A stretch of DNA of 50,274 bases, from positions 1 to 50,274 of the forward strand of contig JAHQVR010000111.1 in NCBI GenBank assembly GCA_019634245.1, written 5' to 3'. This stretch comes from Gammaproteobacteria bacterium (lineage in GTDB: Bacteria > Pseudomonadota > Gammaproteobacteria > Granulosicoccales > Granulosicoccaceae). This document shows, in pieces, positions 25,901-34,430 of this stretch; the first letter of the stretch is position 1; each line of letters opens with the position of its first letter. The notes beneath the pieces were generated by a model, which was not told the origin of the DNA, ran no database searches, and was given only the letters and a program-made list of their open reading frames with translations. A program made the translations under genes and the position numbers.

Positions 25901-26173
25901 TGATACATATCCGGAATGTTCTTCACAGATGCGCTGACAAAGGTTTTGATAGCGTTTGATTAACAGTCGCATATCTTCGGGATCGAGGATTTGCGTCAAC
26001 ACCATAGAACTACAAAGATCGCAAAACAGTACCGTCAATTGTCGCCGTTCAGCTAAACCCGGAGTAGTGGGTGAATCACTTGCGTGAACCTCATGACCAC
26101 AATAACCGCAATAACGAAACTCGCTCGAAATCCATTTTCCGCACGCATTGCATTCTATGTTGGGCTCTAACAC
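22964..26173 (-). CDS. Zinc-ribbon, class III cyclase, AAA ATPase and TPR regulator-like protein
   Basis: 1069 residues. C8, C11, C22 and C25 form a zinc ribbon. Residues about 42-215 are a class III nucleotide cyclase domain with metal Asp candidates D52 (LFCDLCSS) and D96 (YIGDGILVFFG). An AAA-type ATPase follows (Walker A GSAGIGKS at 274-281; Walker B near TVIVVEDIQWID). From about 680 there are TPR-like helices. This resembles the LAL/cyclase family of signal proteins. A GTG at 26173 is the only early start; its ribosome site (GAGGG) is 11 bases off. It is the first gene of the operon, coupled to ycaO by ATGA, and may control or power peptide production. Confidence 0.85.
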   Translation of the reverse strand: MLEPNIECNACGKWISSEFRYCGYCGHEVHASDSPTTPGLAERRQLTVLFCDLCSSMVLTQILDPEDMRLLIKRYQNLCQRICEEHSGYVSRYIGDGILVFFGYPNSLEDAAERAAAAALDVVSVFRQLELHRELGLREPLRLRIGIATGEVVIGDEVGEGASRQHIAVGLAPNLAARLQELAEPNSVLISDDTYELIGRSFECEDKGVQNIKNVLTPVRCWEVKNRNQELDRYESRRRGGESEFIGRKTEFEALVAVWNEVLAGGNRSLIISGSAGIGKSRLVRELLKIIISPYQYLVFQCVASRQNTVLHPFAAVSEVYLGESGYLQTKKSLSLNPVAQQSSSGVTSDGERQQYQIPLFWDGVQESTEPELASHSIEHVFTQIIARISDKPTVIVVEDIQWIDNTSLEVIRLLIESDSPVLTCLTTRETEEDKLLNSSTPLKLKLEELTELEAQQFVNSLVSNQSLPNAVKQEIVDRSGGTPLFMEEMTKAALVQAKNKAPLDGSANNIVIPLDIKDALFTRLGDDQLTRSVVQYASVIGSVFTLPYLKRILPEFVGNVETRLNTLVEQNILHQGPDQTSYVFTHALLREIAYGSLLKSDRRKAHRILARAYTEGSKEPEYADLEIIAMHFTQAGSLQQAVSYWRRAGRIAAALSANVEAVSHYRNGIALLQSLPPESEDLDLELEMQLGLASALTFTKGPGVPEVHEAYSAAIDLCQVTPVSELHFTAYFGWWRISYNFKVHQERADELIELSEELQDAELRMQAHHCQWATLFNLGDMNGCYEHLTKGMELYDAERHLNGASLYGGHDAKVCALGERGLVQWLTGDLDDSLDSVNESLEWAYESKHVGSIAHALDICLMLMVYQENFPVLKAEATKMIEFADQHGSPDHLAKGQIYRGWATAQMGDTANGFVEFMSGMELQVDIGTREDSGVFESMKAIFLSRQKNYTQALAVLNQALEEARQSGIEYYGSELMRLRAWCSYLTGEHNHDQIHEDCRQAVSIAQQFGMKSLELRAVLSLLRYESKQSMTIEQTLGEARTLLASFTQGQDSALLINASELLKTFKE

Positions 26174-26287
26174 AGAAATATGACCCTCACGCTAATCCAA
26201 CCACGATGCGATCTGTCCATGGCCTATGGTACACAGTAGAGAAGTGAGTTAACCCACCTTGGGTCCCAATCTTGGTCAGATTCATGC

Positions 26288-27091
26288 TCAGAGACGGTAA
26301 ATATTCACCGCATTACTTCTAAACAGCCGATCTCGCTCAGAGGCAGACAATGACAACGCGGCCGTCTGAAAAAAGTTCCATATTGCTGGCAGATTATTTT
26401 GTGCCGCTTTTGAAACGGGCTCACCGCCAAAAACAATTCGATCCACACCCCATATGTTAATTAGTTGTTGCAAGAATGTCTGAATTTCTAGCCCCTGTAT
26501 AAGCGCATGCTTGCTCCAATCCCCGCACATTTTCAGCACATACCGGGCATTGCCAGATAGCGCGCGCTGCAACGCAAAATGCTCAGACCATAACGCAGTA
26601 AACTCATCATTTTCGCAGTGCCCTCCATCAACATCCAGCTGGGTAGCATCGAGCTGCAATACGATGGGCCCCTTAGAGCGTAATGCCATGAGTGTGGAAG
26701 CACAATCGAACCATCGGTCTTCTAAAACAAGCTCTAAAAGAACGTCAACTTCGCCCAGTCTTTTCACACAAGCCAATAGCTGAGGCAGCTCAACACATGT
26801 GGGTAATTGATAACTAATGCCCCGGAAACGACTAAAGCCTGTCAAAACATCCAGGCGAGAATAAAAGTGTGTGTCCACGATATCGGCATAGGCAACAAAG
26901 GCAGTGGGCAACCCACCAGAGCCGGGTGTGTCGGCCAGAGTTTGTGCACTCTGAGCAAACCTAAGCGATTCCTCCCAACGCCCAGGTGCCTGTACAGACA
27001 CAGCTCTTAGTATGTGCACCTCTGCTGGGTCGTGGCGACTATTCGCCACGTCGGTCGGTAAGCACCAATTTGTATCCACAACAGGAAGCAC
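26288..27091 (-). CDS. Amidohydrolase-2-like protein with degraded metal motifs
   Basis: 267 residues from a GTG. A TIM-barrel amidohydrolase pattern is visible: strands FAYADIVDTHFYSRLDVL, GISYQLPTC, PIVLQLDATQLD, IVFGGEPV and the final NAVNIYRL helix. In frame upstream of the GTG, to a TAG, the codons read IVDSQDWRYGYG, like the usual first strand (VDxHxHxW) but without its histidines. FGGEPV replaces the FGSDWP catalytic Asp motif. It may be a pseudo-enzyme. It lies 114 bases upstream of the cyclase gene on the same strand, so co-transcription is possible. Confidence 0.6.
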   Translation of the reverse strand: MLPVVDTNWCLPTDVANSRHDPAEVHILRAVSVQAPGRWEESLRFAQSAQTLADTPGSGGLPTAFVAYADIVDTHFYSRLDVLTGFSRFRGISYQLPTCVELPQLLACVKRLGEVDVLLELVLEDRWFDCASTLMALRSKGPIVLQLDATQLDVDGGHCENDEFTALWSEHFALQRALSGNARYVLKMCGDWSKHALIQGLEIQTFLQQLINIWGVDRIVFGGEPVSKAAQNNLPAIWNFFQTAALSLSASERDRLFRSNAVNIYRL

Positions 27092-27260
27092 ACCGTATCC
27101 ATATCGCCAATCTTGGCTGTCGACAATAGCCTAATACCGAACGTTTGTTACCGGTACGTCGCAATTAAGATTATTTAACAAAATCTGATGTGCCGTTCAT
27201 GTTCGAAAGCCAGCCGGTTGAGTATCATTAGAGTATCCACGAAGGACATCTAAAATCCAA

Positions 27261-29174
27261 ATGAAACTCCTCTCCACTAGCCATGATCGATCACTTTCAC
27301 TAACAGGCCTAGCGTTATCAGCATGCTTGTTGACCGCTGGCTGTGGTGGCGGCGACGACGGGGGTGACCCTTCTACGGATGGCGGTAGTTCAGATGGTGG
27401 CGATGGCACGTTGTCCACGTTGCCTCAGCCACCGTTAACCGCAGCTCCTGGCACCGATGATGAGCCCATCGCTGAGAATCCTGAATTCAACACAGCCCAG
27501 GATTTTGAAGTTCGCCGAGAGCCAGGGGCTCGACTACCGGAAGAAATGGAGGTTGAGCTGACTGATGCTGACTTTGAAGCTGGAGTGCCAGAGCCCGTTC
27601 TGCAAATTCCAGACAGTATCGACCCTAGTAGCAATCAACCCCCTTTTTTCGAAGGTCTGACAAACCTTGATGTGCTGGCTGGCGATATTGTCGAAATCGT
27701 TTATCTGCCGCAGGACCCTGAAGGGGGATTGCCGGGTATGTTTCCTCAAGAACTTCCACAAGGCGCAACGTTCACTGATAATTTTGATGGTTCCAAGACG
27801 TTCACATGGCAACCACTACAAATGGATGTTGGTGTTCGTGAATTCACTGTCGTAGCAATAGACCCCGAGAACGATCAATATCGATCATCTAATTCGATTC
27901 TCATCAGAACAACACTACCGGATGATCCCTCGTCGATTCCGAATGTTGCTCCAATGCTTGACGAAATGTTCGAATACACCGCCAGGGTCAATGATCCGGT
28001 AGTGATACGGTTGAAGGGCGTAGACCTCAATGGCTCGGTTCCCACCGTTGAGATTCCCGACTTACCTGCAGGTGCGAGCATTAATCAAGATCCGCGTTTT
28101 GAAGAAATTTTTGCGCTTAAGTTTACTCCTGTTACCGCTGGAGAATTCAGCATTGATGTCGTAATTCGAGATTCAGTTGACACGAGCCTTACTAGCACCG
28201 AGACCGTTTCTGTGACAGTTCTGGACAACATAGAGTTTGAACGCACTGGAGCCCGACTGCGTCAGTTGAGTGCAAATCGAGGCATCAAATTCGGCTTCGC
28301 TTCGCTACAGTCGTTTTATCATCAGCCCGATGGCGCCATCTATGCCGACATTGCTGCATCCGAATTCGACATAGTCACTCCAGAAAACTCGATGAAAATG
28401 GATTACATCAACCCTTTACCTGGCCGATTTCAATTTGCTGCATCGGACAACCTAGTGCGTTTCGCACAACTGCATAACATCGACGTGCACGGTCACCCCT
28501 TGGTTTGGTATCGACAAGTACCGCAATGGGTCGAAGATACTCCTGCAGCGGATCGAGAGATCGTTATGCGTGAGTATATTGACCGAATGCTGATGCGTTA
28601 TGCGCAAGCAGCATCAGTCTGGGACGTCGTTAACGAACCTATGGCTGATGATGGAACCCTTCGAGACTCAGTATGGTTCGAAGCCATGGGCGAGCGCTAT
28701 ATCGATGTCGCGCTACGTCAAGCTCGCTTAAGCGCTCCAAATGCCACACTGCTAATAAATGAATTTGATATCGCGAGCGGCGCCAAAGCCAACGGATTGA
28801 TTGCACTGATTGATCGTTTGCAGCAAAGAGAAGTTCCTCTGGATGGCATTGGCTTTCAGCTTCACTTGTTTTCAAGCTTTGATCAGTATGACGAACTGCA
28901 AACGACCTTCGCCAGCATCGCCTCTCGCGATCTGGATATTTATATTACAGAGTTGGACATATCAGTAGCCGATGGTGCAACATCAACCGAACAAGCAGAC
29001 GCGTATCGAAGAATTGTCGACATTTGCTTAAACCAAACTCGCTGCAAAGCCATTCAGATGTGGGGGTTTACCGATCAGTATTCGTTTAGAACCATCTTCG
29101 ATCCACTACCCTTCGACCGAGCTTATCAGGCAAAGCCTGCCTACTATGCCATACAAGATGCTCTGAGCAACTGA
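27261..29174 (+). CDS. GH10 endo-1,4-beta-xylanase lipoprotein
   Basis: 637 residues. The signal LALSACLLTAGC ends in a lipobox cysteine followed by GGGDDGG and a Ser/Gly-rich linker, so it is anchored in a membrane. Residues about 125-325 look like two beta-sandwich (cadherin/Ig-like) domains. The catalytic GH10 barrel begins near 340 (GIKFGFASLQSFY). The acid/base is E459 in DVVNEP and the nucleophile E564 in ITELDIS; HGHPLVWY is the -1 subsite. It hydrolyses xylan. No carbohydrate transporter or other glycosidase lies nearby. Confidence 0.93.
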   Translation: MKLLSTSHDRSLSLTGLALSACLLTAGCGGGDDGGDPSTDGGSSDGGDGTLSTLPQPPLTAAPGTDDEPIAENPEFNTAQDFEVRREPGARLPEEMEVELTDADFEAGVPEPVLQIPDSIDPSSNQPPFFEGLTNLDVLAGDIVEIVYLPQDPEGGLPGMFPQELPQGATFTDNFDGSKTFTWQPLQMDVGVREFTVVAIDPENDQYRSSNSILIRTTLPDDPSSIPNVAPMLDEMFEYTARVNDPVVIRLKGVDLNGSVPTVEIPDLPAGASINQDPRFEEIFALKFTPVTAGEFSIDVVIRDSVDTSLTSTETVSVTVLDNIEFERTGARLRQLSANRGIKFGFASLQSFYHQPDGAIYADIAASEFDIVTPENSMKMDYINPLPGRFQFAASDNLVRFAQLHNIDVHGHPLVWYRQVPQWVEDTPAADREIVMREYIDRMLMRYAQAASVWDVVNEPMADDGTLRDSVWFEAMGERYIDVALRQARLSAPNATLLINEFDIASGAKANGLIALIDRLQQREVPLDGIGFQLHLFSSFDQYDELQTTFASIASRDLDIYITELDISVADGATSTEQADAYRRIVDICLNQTRCKAIQMWGFTDQYSFRTIFDPLPFDRAYQAKPAYYAIQDALSN

Positions 29175-29236
29175 ACCATGGTGACTCGCTAGCTTAAATG
29201 ATTGCTCTAAAGCTCCATGAGCGAATTCAAACCCTT

Positions 29237-29557
29237 TTATTCGATACTCATCGAACCTTGCAATACATGGATGGTTCTGTCTGCAATCAGATGACCAAAG
29301 GATCGACCAAACTCCTGCATGTGAGGCGAGGCTGAATGCGCGTTTAGATCATCCATTGAGGCCCATTTTTCCACCACGATATAGCTATCCTCGCCAAGCG
29401 GAGTCTGAATTGAGCTGGCGTTTTTAGCATCGATCACGGGTTGGTATTCAACGCAACCGACCTCGGCATGCACCAGCGGTACCAACTTGGCAAAGGCTTC
29501 CAATACTTCGGAACGTTTCCCAGGCGCCGTAGTTATAATAGCAATGACATGAATCAT
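29237..29557 (-). CDS. ABM-domain (antibiotic biosynthesis monooxygenase) protein
   Basis: 106 residues from the ATG at 29557, preferred over the longer frame because AAGG lies about eight bases before it and MIHVIAIITT begins the domain. The pattern VIAIITTAPGKRSEVLEAFAKLVPLVHAEVGCVEYQPV and SYIVVEKWASMDDLNAHSASPHM is the ABM dimeric ferredoxin-like fold, as in YgiN quinol monooxygenases. It adjoins an aromatic-degradation island and may handle a quinol intermediate; that is inference. Confidence 0.85.
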   Translation of the reverse strand: MIHVIAIITTAPGKRSEVLEAFAKLVPLVHAEVGCVEYQPVIDAKNASSIQTPLGEDSYIVVEKWASMDDLNAHSASPHMQEFGRSFGHLIADRTIHVLQGSMSIE

Positions 29558-29809
29558 GATATACACCTTGAGTTTTATAAGAACACCCAAATAGAGATGA
29601 AAACTCTTGGTCGAGCACACCCATTCTGAGACTATTCGCTACAAACGACCTATTATTTCCTTTCCCTCTGAGAAAACGATATATTGGGGCATGCCAACAG
29701 TCATTTACAGTTACAACGGACCATTGATCTTGTCAGCAACGAACGAGCAGATACAAAGTAACACTCTATGTTCGATCAAACCACCCCTGTTTGACTTTGC
29801 GCCCAACCA

Positions 29810-30523
29810 ATGACTACCACCCGATCACCATCAGAATCAGAGTTCGCTTCGGAGCCAAAGCCCCAATCTGTTTCGGCTACCCAAAGAGTTTATGAAGAGC
29901 TCCGTCACAGAATTATAAGAGGCACGATAGCGCCAGGAGAAAAACTCAAAGTTGAATCACTGAAAATTCTGCTCGACACTGGCACATCACCTATACGGGA
30001 AGCCTTGAGTCTACTCACCTCCGATCAACTCGTCGAACGAATAGATCAAAGAGGCTTTCGTGCCGCTACGGCTAGCCTTTCTCATTTCCAAGAAATTCTT
30101 GAATTGCGCTGTCGACTGGAGGATATCGCGCTAAGAAACAGCGTACAAAATGGCGATAGCTTTTGGGAGGAGAAACTGGTGCTGGAACATCACCGATTAA
30201 CGCAAATTTCGAGAAAAGATACTGATTTGTTTGAACAACAGCATCAGATCTTTCATCGTGCTTTGATCGATGCCTGTGGGTCACCTATTCTGCTTAAATT
30301 TTGCAGTCAGCTTTATGACCTGAACATCCGCTATCGTTTCCTAGCTGGTAAGTCAGTGCACTACTCCAAACGTAATGTCGCTAGAGAACACAAAAACATA
30401 CTAGAGGCTGTGGTAAAGCGTGATGCCGACCAAGCATCTAACTATTTACTGAAACACTACACAACTACGGGCGAATTTTTATCCGATCAGTTGAATGTAT
30501 CATTGGCCAATCATGCATCGTAG
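29810..30523 (+). CDS. GntR-family regulator, FCD type
   Basis: 237 residues. N-terminal winged HTH (QRVYEELRHRIIRGTIAPGEKL and TSPIREALSLLTSDQLVERIDQRGFR) and an all-helical C-terminal FCD domain (LEDIALRNSV, HQIFHRALIDACGS, EHKNILEAVVKRDADQA), with metal-binding-type His/Asp positions. FCD regulators sense organic acids. It is convergent with the dioxygenase gene at 30531, only seven bases away, and is the natural candidate to control the catabolic island. Confidence 0.92.
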   Translation: MTTTRSPSESEFASEPKPQSVSATQRVYEELRHRIIRGTIAPGEKLKVESLKILLDTGTSPIREALSLLTSDQLVERIDQRGFRAATASLSHFQEILELRCRLEDIALRNSVQNGDSFWEEKLVLEHHRLTQISRKDTDLFEQQHQIFHRALIDACGSPILLKFCSQLYDLNIRYRFLAGKSVHYSKRNVAREHKNILEAVVKRDADQASNYLLKHYTTTGEFLSDQLNVSLANHAS

Positions 30524-30530
30524 CCAGGCA

Positions 30531-31400
30531 CTACTCCGCACATAAAATCAAATCAAAATCTACTCGCGAAAAATCCTCATCGACCTTGCCTGACAGAGCG
30601 TAGCCGCTGCCAGGAAACGATGCGGCTTTTTGGGGCTTGTATGACATAACCAGATCTTCCCGAACACCAAACACTGTATCTTGATCTAAATAAGGATCAT
30701 CATCTGGGAACACCTCTGTCACCAGAGTTTTATAGCCTTCCGCCTTGATTATGTAATGCAAATGTGAGGGTCGCCATGGGTGTCGACCTGTGGATTTGAG
30801 CAAATCACCAACCGGACCGTCCGTCGGAACGGTGTAACTGACCGGCCGTACTGTAGTAAATCCGTAACGCCCATCTACCCCTGTGGTAAACAAGGCATGA
30901 AAGTTATACATATCCTGGTCTGGGTCCTGAGACGAGTACAATCCATTGGGTGCTGTCTGCCAAATATCCAAAGTGGCGCCTGCTATTGGGTTACCGCTAG
31001 GATCAGTCACCGAGCCCTCCACAAGCACTAATTCGCCTTCAGTCGCACCACGTAAATCACTGCCCATTTCCATAGGCGGAGCATTGGATATATGAAATGG
31101 CCCTAACACACTCGAGTTTGTACCCTTTTCGGACGAGTTGATCATATCCACCAACGAAGAGAGCCCCAGCACATCTGAGAGTAGAACGAACTCGTCGCGC
31201 TCCGGCGTGGTTATTTGGCCAGCTCTTCGAAGTATATCCAAACCGACTTGCCACTCTTGATGAGTCAACTTGGTATCAAGAGCAAAGTTGTGTAAATGAT
31301 TCGCCAGACTTTCCATTATTTCGCGCAAACGAGGGTCGGTCTCTGCACCAAAATAGTCTAAAAAAGTGGCTGTGATATTTTCTTTGGTGACATCGCGCAT
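30531..31400 (-). CDS. Intradiol ring-cleavage dioxygenase, hydroxyquinol type
   Basis: 289 residues. The N-terminal helical dimer domain (ATFLDYFGAETDPRLREIME) is that of hydroxyquinol/catechol 1,2-dioxygenases. The nonhaem Fe(III) ligands are all visible at normal spacing: Y155 (GLYS), Y189 (VSYT), H213 and H215 (PSHLHY). The enzyme opens an aromatic ring between two hydroxyls; hydroxyquinol would give maleylacetate. No maleylacetate reductase is in the window. It is the last gene of the island's long operon, 15 bases after dctM. Confidence 0.9.
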   Translation of the reverse strand: MRDVTKENITATFLDYFGAETDPRLREIMESLANHLHNFALDTKLTHQEWQVGLDILRRAGQITTPERDEFVLLSDVLGLSSLVDMINSSEKGTNSSVLGPFHISNAPPMEMGSDLRGATEGELVLVEGSVTDPSGNPIAGATLDIWQTAPNGLYSSQDPDQDMYNFHALFTTGVDGRYGFTTVRPVSYTVPTDGPVGDLLKSTGRHPWRPSHLHYIIKAEGYKTLVTEVFPDDDPYLDQDTVFGVREDLVMSYKPQKAASFPGSGYALSGKVDEDFSRVDFDLILCAE

Positions 31401-31415
31401 CTTGGTTTCTCTAAA

Positions 31416-32723
31416 TTAATTCAATATCGCAGTACTTAGTGCGGGGTATTTGATTAACAAAAGCAGCACCAGCAACATGACAAACGCAAATGGGAGCGCG
31501 CCAAGAAAAACATCTTTAAGCTTGATTCTATCGTCATTGAGTGTCGATTTAATAACGAAACAACTAATACCCAAAGGTGGCGTTAACAACCCTATTTCAG
31601 CGCCAACGACCGTGACAATGCCGAACCAAACCAGACTCAGACCCATCGGCTCAATAAGAGGCAAAAACAAAGGCACTACTATCAATATGATTGAGGCGGT
31701 GTCGAGTAAAGTGCCTAAAAATAGCATGAGCAATACATATATTGTCATAACACCAACAAACGTAAGCTGATTGCGGGCAATAATTTCACTCAGTTCATTC
31801 GGTAAACCAGCCAACCCCAACATACGACTATAAATGGAGGCCGCCGTTATAAGAAATAGAATGGCAGCGGTGATGTGCCCGGTCTCAATCAACGCTTCCC
31901 AAAATGACTTCAATGTCATTCGACGTCGAACTAGGGCAATCAATAACCCCACAGTTGCGCCCGCGGCACCAGCCTCCACAGGAGACAACCAGCCTGTGTA
32001 TATGCCACCGAGCACCACCACAATCAACAACACCAACGGCAGAGTTTTCGAAAGAACTTCCCTCATAGGCATAGGGTCGTAGTCGGTGGCGGGCCTACCA
32101 CCAATAAACTTCGGGAAAAATTTTCCAAAGAATACAATAGCGCTTATGTAGGCAATGGCCAATAATATACCGGGTACGATACCGGCTAAAAACATGTCCC
32201 CTACCGATTGCTCAGCGACAAACGAATAAATAATCAACATCGCCGATGGCGGAATAATCATTCCCAACACCGATGAGCCTGCGACAACTCCAACGGCAAA
32301 GCGTGGGTTATATTCATGTCGCAACATTTGTGGCACGGCGACGGTTGAGAATACTGAGGCTGACGCTATGGAGGATCCTGTGACAGCCGCAAACACCGCA
32401 TTGGCGCCCACGGTTGCCATACCAATGCCGCCCTTTATTCTTCTGAAGCCAGCATTCATTACATCGTAAATGTCGCTGCCTAAACCCGCCTTTGACACCA
32501 CCAACCCCATAAAGGTAAATAGTGGCACGGTGGCAAAGGTATATTCCATCACGCTGTCACTGAGGGCAATTTTTAACAGGTTCATCGCCAGATCGAAATT
32601 GTCCCGCATGAGCCAGATCGACACAAACGACACCACTCCTAATGCGATAGGGATGTAAACACCAAGATATATCAGTACTACGATAGCAAGAACTGACAGA
32701 AGCCCAATTTCAACGGGGGTCAC
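31416..32723 (-). CDS. dctM: TRAP transporter large permease (DctM)
   Basis: 435 residues with about 12 membrane spans and the DctM hallmarks GVVAGSSVLGMIIPPSAMLIIYSF and LLTPPLGISCFV. It starts at a GTG directly abutting the dctQ stop. DctM is the sodium-driven channel for solutes delivered by DctP. It is followed at 15 bases by the dioxygenase. Substrate probably an aromatic or other carboxylate in line with the genes around it. Confidence 0.95.
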   Translation of the reverse strand: MTPVEIGLLSVLAIVVLIYLGVYIPIALGVVSFVSIWLMRDNFDLAMNLLKIALSDSVMEYTFATVPLFTFMGLVVSKAGLGSDIYDVMNAGFRRIKGGIGMATVGANAVFAAVTGSSIASASVFSTVAVPQMLRHEYNPRFAVGVVAGSSVLGMIIPPSAMLIIYSFVAEQSVGDMFLAGIVPGILLAIAYISAIVFFGKFFPKFIGGRPATDYDPMPMREVLSKTLPLVLLIVVVLGGIYTGWLSPVEAGAAGATVGLLIALVRRRMTLKSFWEALIETGHITAAILFLITAASIYSRMLGLAGLPNELSEIIARNQLTFVGVMTIYVLLMLFLGTLLDTASIILIVVPLFLPLIEPMGLSLVWFGIVTVVGAEIGLLTPPLGISCFVIKSTLNDDRIKLKDVFLGALPFAFVMLLVLLLLIKYPALSTAILN

Positions 32724-33269
32724 TTAAGAAACCCTTTCAGTTATCGATGTCGGCTTCGTGCCATCTACATGTTTACCCAAAAGCACTTTTAAACCAAACA
32801 AAAAAGCACACAATGTGGCGCTTAAAAAAATAACCAGCTTGATCGGCCACCACGGTGCGGTGAATACGCCAGGTACCCCAAAAAAATCCCGAGTTTCAAA
32901 CATGTCAACAAACTCTGGCCAAATGGCTACTGCGACCAAGACCATGAAGATGCAAGACACTAAGTTAATCAGACGACTTAATGCATCAGAAAAACCTGGC
33001 CACCGATTTCCAGCGATTGTTAAAAAACCATCCGACCGGGTCAAACGATCCACACGCACAACATCTGGCAACTGCAAGAACACAATCAGAACCATCGAAA
33101 ATTGCACGACTTCCACGCCGCCCATAAAGGGTTTGTGGAAAACGCCACGGGCAACCACATCGTAATTTACGACGGCAACTAGCGCTAGAACAACCAAAGT
33201 ACCGATTGCATTAGCACCCATTGCCACGGTATTAGCGACACGAAGTAAGCGTGATAGTAGGGCTTTCAT
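32724..33269 (-). CDS. dctQ: TRAP transporter small permease (DctQ)
   Basis: 181 residues with four membrane segments (TLVVLALVAVVNYDVVARGVF, VVQFSMVLIVFLQLPDVV, SCIFMVLVAVAIW, LVIFLSATLCAFLFGLKVLLG). VNYDVVARGVFHKPF is the DctQ signature position. DctM begins at the base right after its TAA. It pairs with DctM to form the membrane part of the transporter. Confidence 0.92.
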   Translation of the reverse strand: MKALLSRLLRVANTVAMGANAIGTLVVLALVAVVNYDVVARGVFHKPFMGGVEVVQFSMVLIVFLQLPDVVRVDRLTRSDGFLTIAGNRWPGFSDALSRLINLVSCIFMVLVAVAIWPEFVDMFETRDFFGVPGVFTAPWWPIKLVIFLSATLCAFLFGLKVLLGKHVDGTKPTSITERVS

Positions 33270-33326
33270 GAATTGAGTTTAAAGTCGTCAGAGCACGCGG
33301 CCCTGACGACTCTCATTCTTGGACCG

Positions 33327-34403
33327 TTACAGGTCTGCTGCCCAATCACGAGTAGGAGCAAATCCAGCTTCGGATAGCTTACTCATATAGGCTTTGAGCA
33401 TGTCCGAGCCTGGCTCTCCGGCATCATCCAGATTCTTCGCCCACTCCACGGCAATATTAGGCATTGAGTTGGCCCAAGCGGCTCGATCCTCGGCAGATAC
33501 TTCTACTATCTTTCCACCTGCTGCTTCATAGGCTTCGCGACTTTCAGCGGCTCGGCCCATTGCAGTTTGTGCAACATGATCGCGGTAGGCTACCGCCACT
33601 TCCTGTAGTACGGCCTTAACTTCATCGGGAAGTTTTTTCCAAAAATCCGCATTGACGGTCACTGTTTTAGAATTTACCGCTCCCAAGTCAGCCTTAAGCA
33701 TGAACGGAGCTACTTCAGCAATCTTAAACGTCTTGGCAGCTTCTGGCCAAAGCATGGCTTGATCAACCATACCCGTCTGCAGCATGCTGTAGAAATCAGT
33801 CAGGCCCCCTCTTACACCTGCAGCCCCTTCGATTCCTTCCAAATACCGCATGTTCATTCCAGCACCCGCAACTTTGCTCCCTTGGATATCCTGTAGTGAG
33901 CTCACCTCTTTACTACTAAACACCTGATAGGTATCCAGCACAACGCCTGTTGCTAAGTACACCTGGTTTTGTTTTTCAAATTCCTTTTGCATCGTAGGAA
34001 ATTCTTTTGCTATTTCATCTACTGCTTTTGCTACCACCTCAGCATCTGCGGCAACAAACGGTGTGACGGCGGCCAAGGCTTGGCTGGGAAGTTTGGATGA
34101 ATGAAATATAGTGGTCACAATGCCGATATCACCCAACCCTAATTTAACGCCTTCCAACACCCCCTTGGGTTTCACAATGGAGCCACCATAGCTTTCTTGC
34201 CATTCCATTTTATAATTGCCTGCCTCAGCAAGCCGCTTATCTACCTCTGGAATGAAGAAGTTGGTAAATTCCTGAACCCACATTGCCTTAGCCGGGTAAC
34301 CATCAATAACCACAGCTTTGATCGTTTCGGCAGCAGACGCGGGCAATGGCGCTAGCACTGACACTGCCAGAGCGACCGCACAACTATAATTGCGTACTTT
34401 CAT
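33327..34403 (-). CDS. dctP: TRAP transporter substrate-binding protein (DctP)
   Basis: 358 residues from the ATG at 34403, chosen because GAGGAG lies six bases before it and the signal peptide (CAVALAVSVLAPLPASA) follows at once. The DctP fold shows in ALAAVTPFVAADAEVVAKAVDE, VYLATGVVLDTYQVFSSKEVSSLQDIQG and GLTDFYSMLQTGMVDQAMLWPEA. It captures the solute in the periplasm and passes it to DctQM, encoded 57 bases downstream. Confidence 0.93.
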   Translation of the reverse strand: MKVRNYSCAVALAVSVLAPLPASAAETIKAVVIDGYPAKAMWVQEFTNFFIPEVDKRLAEAGNYKMEWQESYGGSIVKPKGVLEGVKLGLGDIGIVTTIFHSSKLPSQALAAVTPFVAADAEVVAKAVDEIAKEFPTMQKEFEKQNQVYLATGVVLDTYQVFSSKEVSSLQDIQGSKVAGAGMNMRYLEGIEGAAGVRGGLTDFYSMLQTGMVDQAMLWPEAAKTFKIAEVAPFMLKADLGAVNSKTVTVNADFWKKLPDEVKAVLQEVAVAYRDHVAQTAMGRAAESREAYEAAGGKIVEVSAEDRAAWANSMPNIAVEWAKNLDDAGEPGSDMLKAYMSKLSEAGFAPTRDWAADL

Positions 34404-34430
34404 TGGTTTCTCCTCTCGATAAAACAACCG

